Positions 12,796 through 13,727 of a stretch of DNA of 13,727 nucleotides are shown piece by piece (the first letter of the stretch is position 1; every line of letters begins with the position of its first letter). Below the pieces are notes generated by a model. It did no database searches and was not told where the DNA came from. It worked only from the letters and a program-made list of their open reading frames with translations. Location: assembly GCA_011391185.1 (NCBI GenBank), contig JAABRB010000056.1, forward strand, positions 1 to 13,727, written 5' to 3'. The stretch is from Betaproteobacteria bacterium. Its GTDB lineage: Bacteria; Pseudomonadota; Gammaproteobacteria; Burkholderiales; SG8-39. A program made the position numbers and the translations under genes.

Positions 12796-13257
12796 ATGCT
12801 CGAAATTCTGCTGATCCTCGGGGTCATGGTGTACATCGTGTGGAAGCTCGATTCGCATCACTTCGAGCAGGTGCAGGCGCTCCTGCGCGAGAACGCAGCG
12901 CCCGGCGAGAGCCCGCATGCGCCGGCGTCGCTGCCACGGCCACGACTGGCCATCGAGGGGACGCTGCGTCCCTTCATTCGCAACAAGCAATTCGTGACGG
13001 GCTTCGGAGTGAACCCGGTTGCCGTACAGGACATGCGTGTGTATGCGGGAATAGGCCGATTTGACCAGTTTCCGGAGTCGATGCAATCGTTCCTGCACGA
13101 TCTGCACGATGCCGGCGGCGCGGTCGGCGCCGGCATCATGGAGCTGCTCTTCCACGAGCGCCGGCTCGGAGACGGCGAGGCGGTCTATTTCGCGCTGGTG
13201 CAGGCCGGCGCCGAGCCGCGGGTCGTGACGTTCATCGACCGGCTGCGGCTGAGCTGA
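12796..13257 (+). CDS. Unrecognised protein with one N-terminal membrane segment
   Basis: A 153-aa protein I do not recognise. Residues 2-16 (LEILLILGVMVYIVW) form a single hydrophobic anchor, then a charged linker (KLDSHHFEQVQALLRENA) and a Pro-rich stretch. A compact domain follows from about residue 50 to the end (RLAIEGTLRPFIRNKQFVTGFGVNPVAVQDMRVYAGIGRFDQFPESM and onwards) with no catalytic motif I can name. The anchor has few flanking charges, so topology is uncertain. The ATG at 12796 has GGGAGG six bases upstream and starts the anchor. The frame is open further upstream to 12586, but that part looks non-coding. The inverted repeat at 12757-12773 sits just ahead of it. It ends 12 bases from the stop of the convergent LysR gene. 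Confidence 0.68.
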   Translation: MLEILLILGVMVYIVWKLDSHHFEQVQALLRENAAPGESPHAPASLPRPRLAIEGTLRPFIRNKQFVTGFGVNPVAVQDMRVYAGIGRFDQFPESMQSFLHDLHDAGGAVGAGIMELLFHERRLGDGEAVYFALVQAGAEPRVVTFIDRLRLS

Positions 13258-13269
13258 CCGCAGAACCTT

Positions 13270-13727
13270 CTAAAGCTCGTACATCTCGCCTGTGCCGGCA
13301 ATCGCGGCGCGAATCGACGCGCGCGTGAGCTGCGGCGAGAAGAGCTCGATGAAGTCGTAGACATAGCTGCGCAGATGGGCGCCGCGGCGCACCGCGACGC
13401 GCGTCGTGTTGCTCTCGAAGAGGTGGCTCGCGTCGATCGCACGCAACGCACGGTCGTGCAGCGGATCGAATGCCATCGCTGCGATGATTCCCACGCCCAG
13501 CCCGACCTCAACGTAGGTCTTGATCACGTCGGCATCCAGCGCCGCGAGCACGGGCTCGAGCGTGAGGCCTTTCGCCCGAAAGGCCCGGTCGATGTGCGCG
13601 CGTCCGGCGAACTCGGTGCTGTATGTGACGATCGGATAGCGCGCCAACTCCTCGAGCGAGAGCCGCTCGGCGCCAGCGAGCGGATGCCCCGCGGGCACGA
13701 TGACGCTGTGGTTCCAGTGATAGCCGG
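13270..13727 (-). CDS. CysB-type LysR-family transcriptional regulator (5' end outside window)
   Basis: The C-terminal 152 residues of a LysR-type regulator; the DNA-binding helix-turn-helix lies beyond the right edge. The segment reads GYHWNHSVIVPAGHPLAG at the edge, then LARYPIVTYSTEFAGRAHIDRAFRAKG. It then has DADVIKTYVEVGLGVGIIAAMAFDP, the effector-domain wording of CysB and Cbl/SsuR rather than of general LysR proteins. These control sulfate assimilation and alkanesulfonate use and respond to O-acetylserine, N-acetylserine or adenylyl sulfate. Which of the two it is cannot be settled from this part. The true start is outside, and the GTG at 13698 inside the frame is not a start. Cysteine-synthesis genes would be expected beyond the edge. 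Confidence 0.9.
   Translation of the reverse strand, partial: GYHWNHSVIVPAGHPLAGAERLSLEELARYPIVTYSTEFAGRAHIDRAFRAKGLTLEPVLAALDADVIKTYVEVGLGVGIIAAMAFDPLHDRALRAIDASHLFESNTTRVAVRRGAHLRSYVYDFIELFSPQLTRASIRAAIAGTGEMYEL

Overview
The window is GC-rich and tightly packed and reads like a betaproteobacterial chromosome. The evidence is the DUF2889-sucC-sucD order, the wording of a tRNA-Arg fragment, and the mix of accessory genes (fused formate dehydrogenase beta subunit, MAPEG, GFA-type and DUF3617 proteins). This assignment is inference from gene content, not a database match. Nearly all space is coding, and no gap between genes exceeds about 260 bp.

Layout. (1) 1-897, minus: the 5' 299 codons of an NAD-dependent formate dehydrogenase beta subunit, a fused NuoE-like and NuoF-like protein. 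Its upstream region (898-1089) carries three 14-bp palindromes at an exact 22-bp period. (2) 1090-2924, minus: a Tat-type lipoprotein alpha/beta hydrolase, a 77-residue protein that looks like the front end of a HEPN partner, and a winged-helix nucleotidyltransferase with a two-site operator over its promoter. (3) 2992-3038: the 3' 47 bases of a tRNA-Arg(ACG) gene without its 5' half, a probable integration scar. (4) 3071-5703, minus: sucD, sucC and a DUF2889 gene, very likely one operon. (5) 5819-8258, plus: glycerol kinase glpK and a GalE-like epimerase, divergent from the previous operon across a compact two-promoter region. (6) 8281-8395: a multi-hairpin intergenic repeat between convergent genes. 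(7) 8412-12538, minus: a DUF3617-like exported protein, two unrecognised membrane proteins, a MAPEG protein, a decayed SpoIIAA/STAS-like gene, a GFA-family zinc protein and an MDR-family NADP-dependent oxidoreductase. (8) 12796-13257, plus: an unrecognised single-pass membrane protein. It converges on a CysB-type LysR regulator that runs off the right edge.

Functionally the solid core is central metabolism: succinyl-CoA synthetase of the TCA cycle, glycerol phosphorylation and formate oxidation to NADH. The most unusual material lies between 900 and 3040: the triple operator of the formate dehydrogenase gene, the self-regulated-looking nucleotidyltransferase module with a shortened partner, and the tRNA scar beside it. 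A second item of interest is the SpoIIAA-like gene at 10835-11021. It has lost its middle but still shares an ATGA junction with the next gene. An extended -10 motif, TGCTAGAnT, recurs upstream of five genes and helps to place several promoters.
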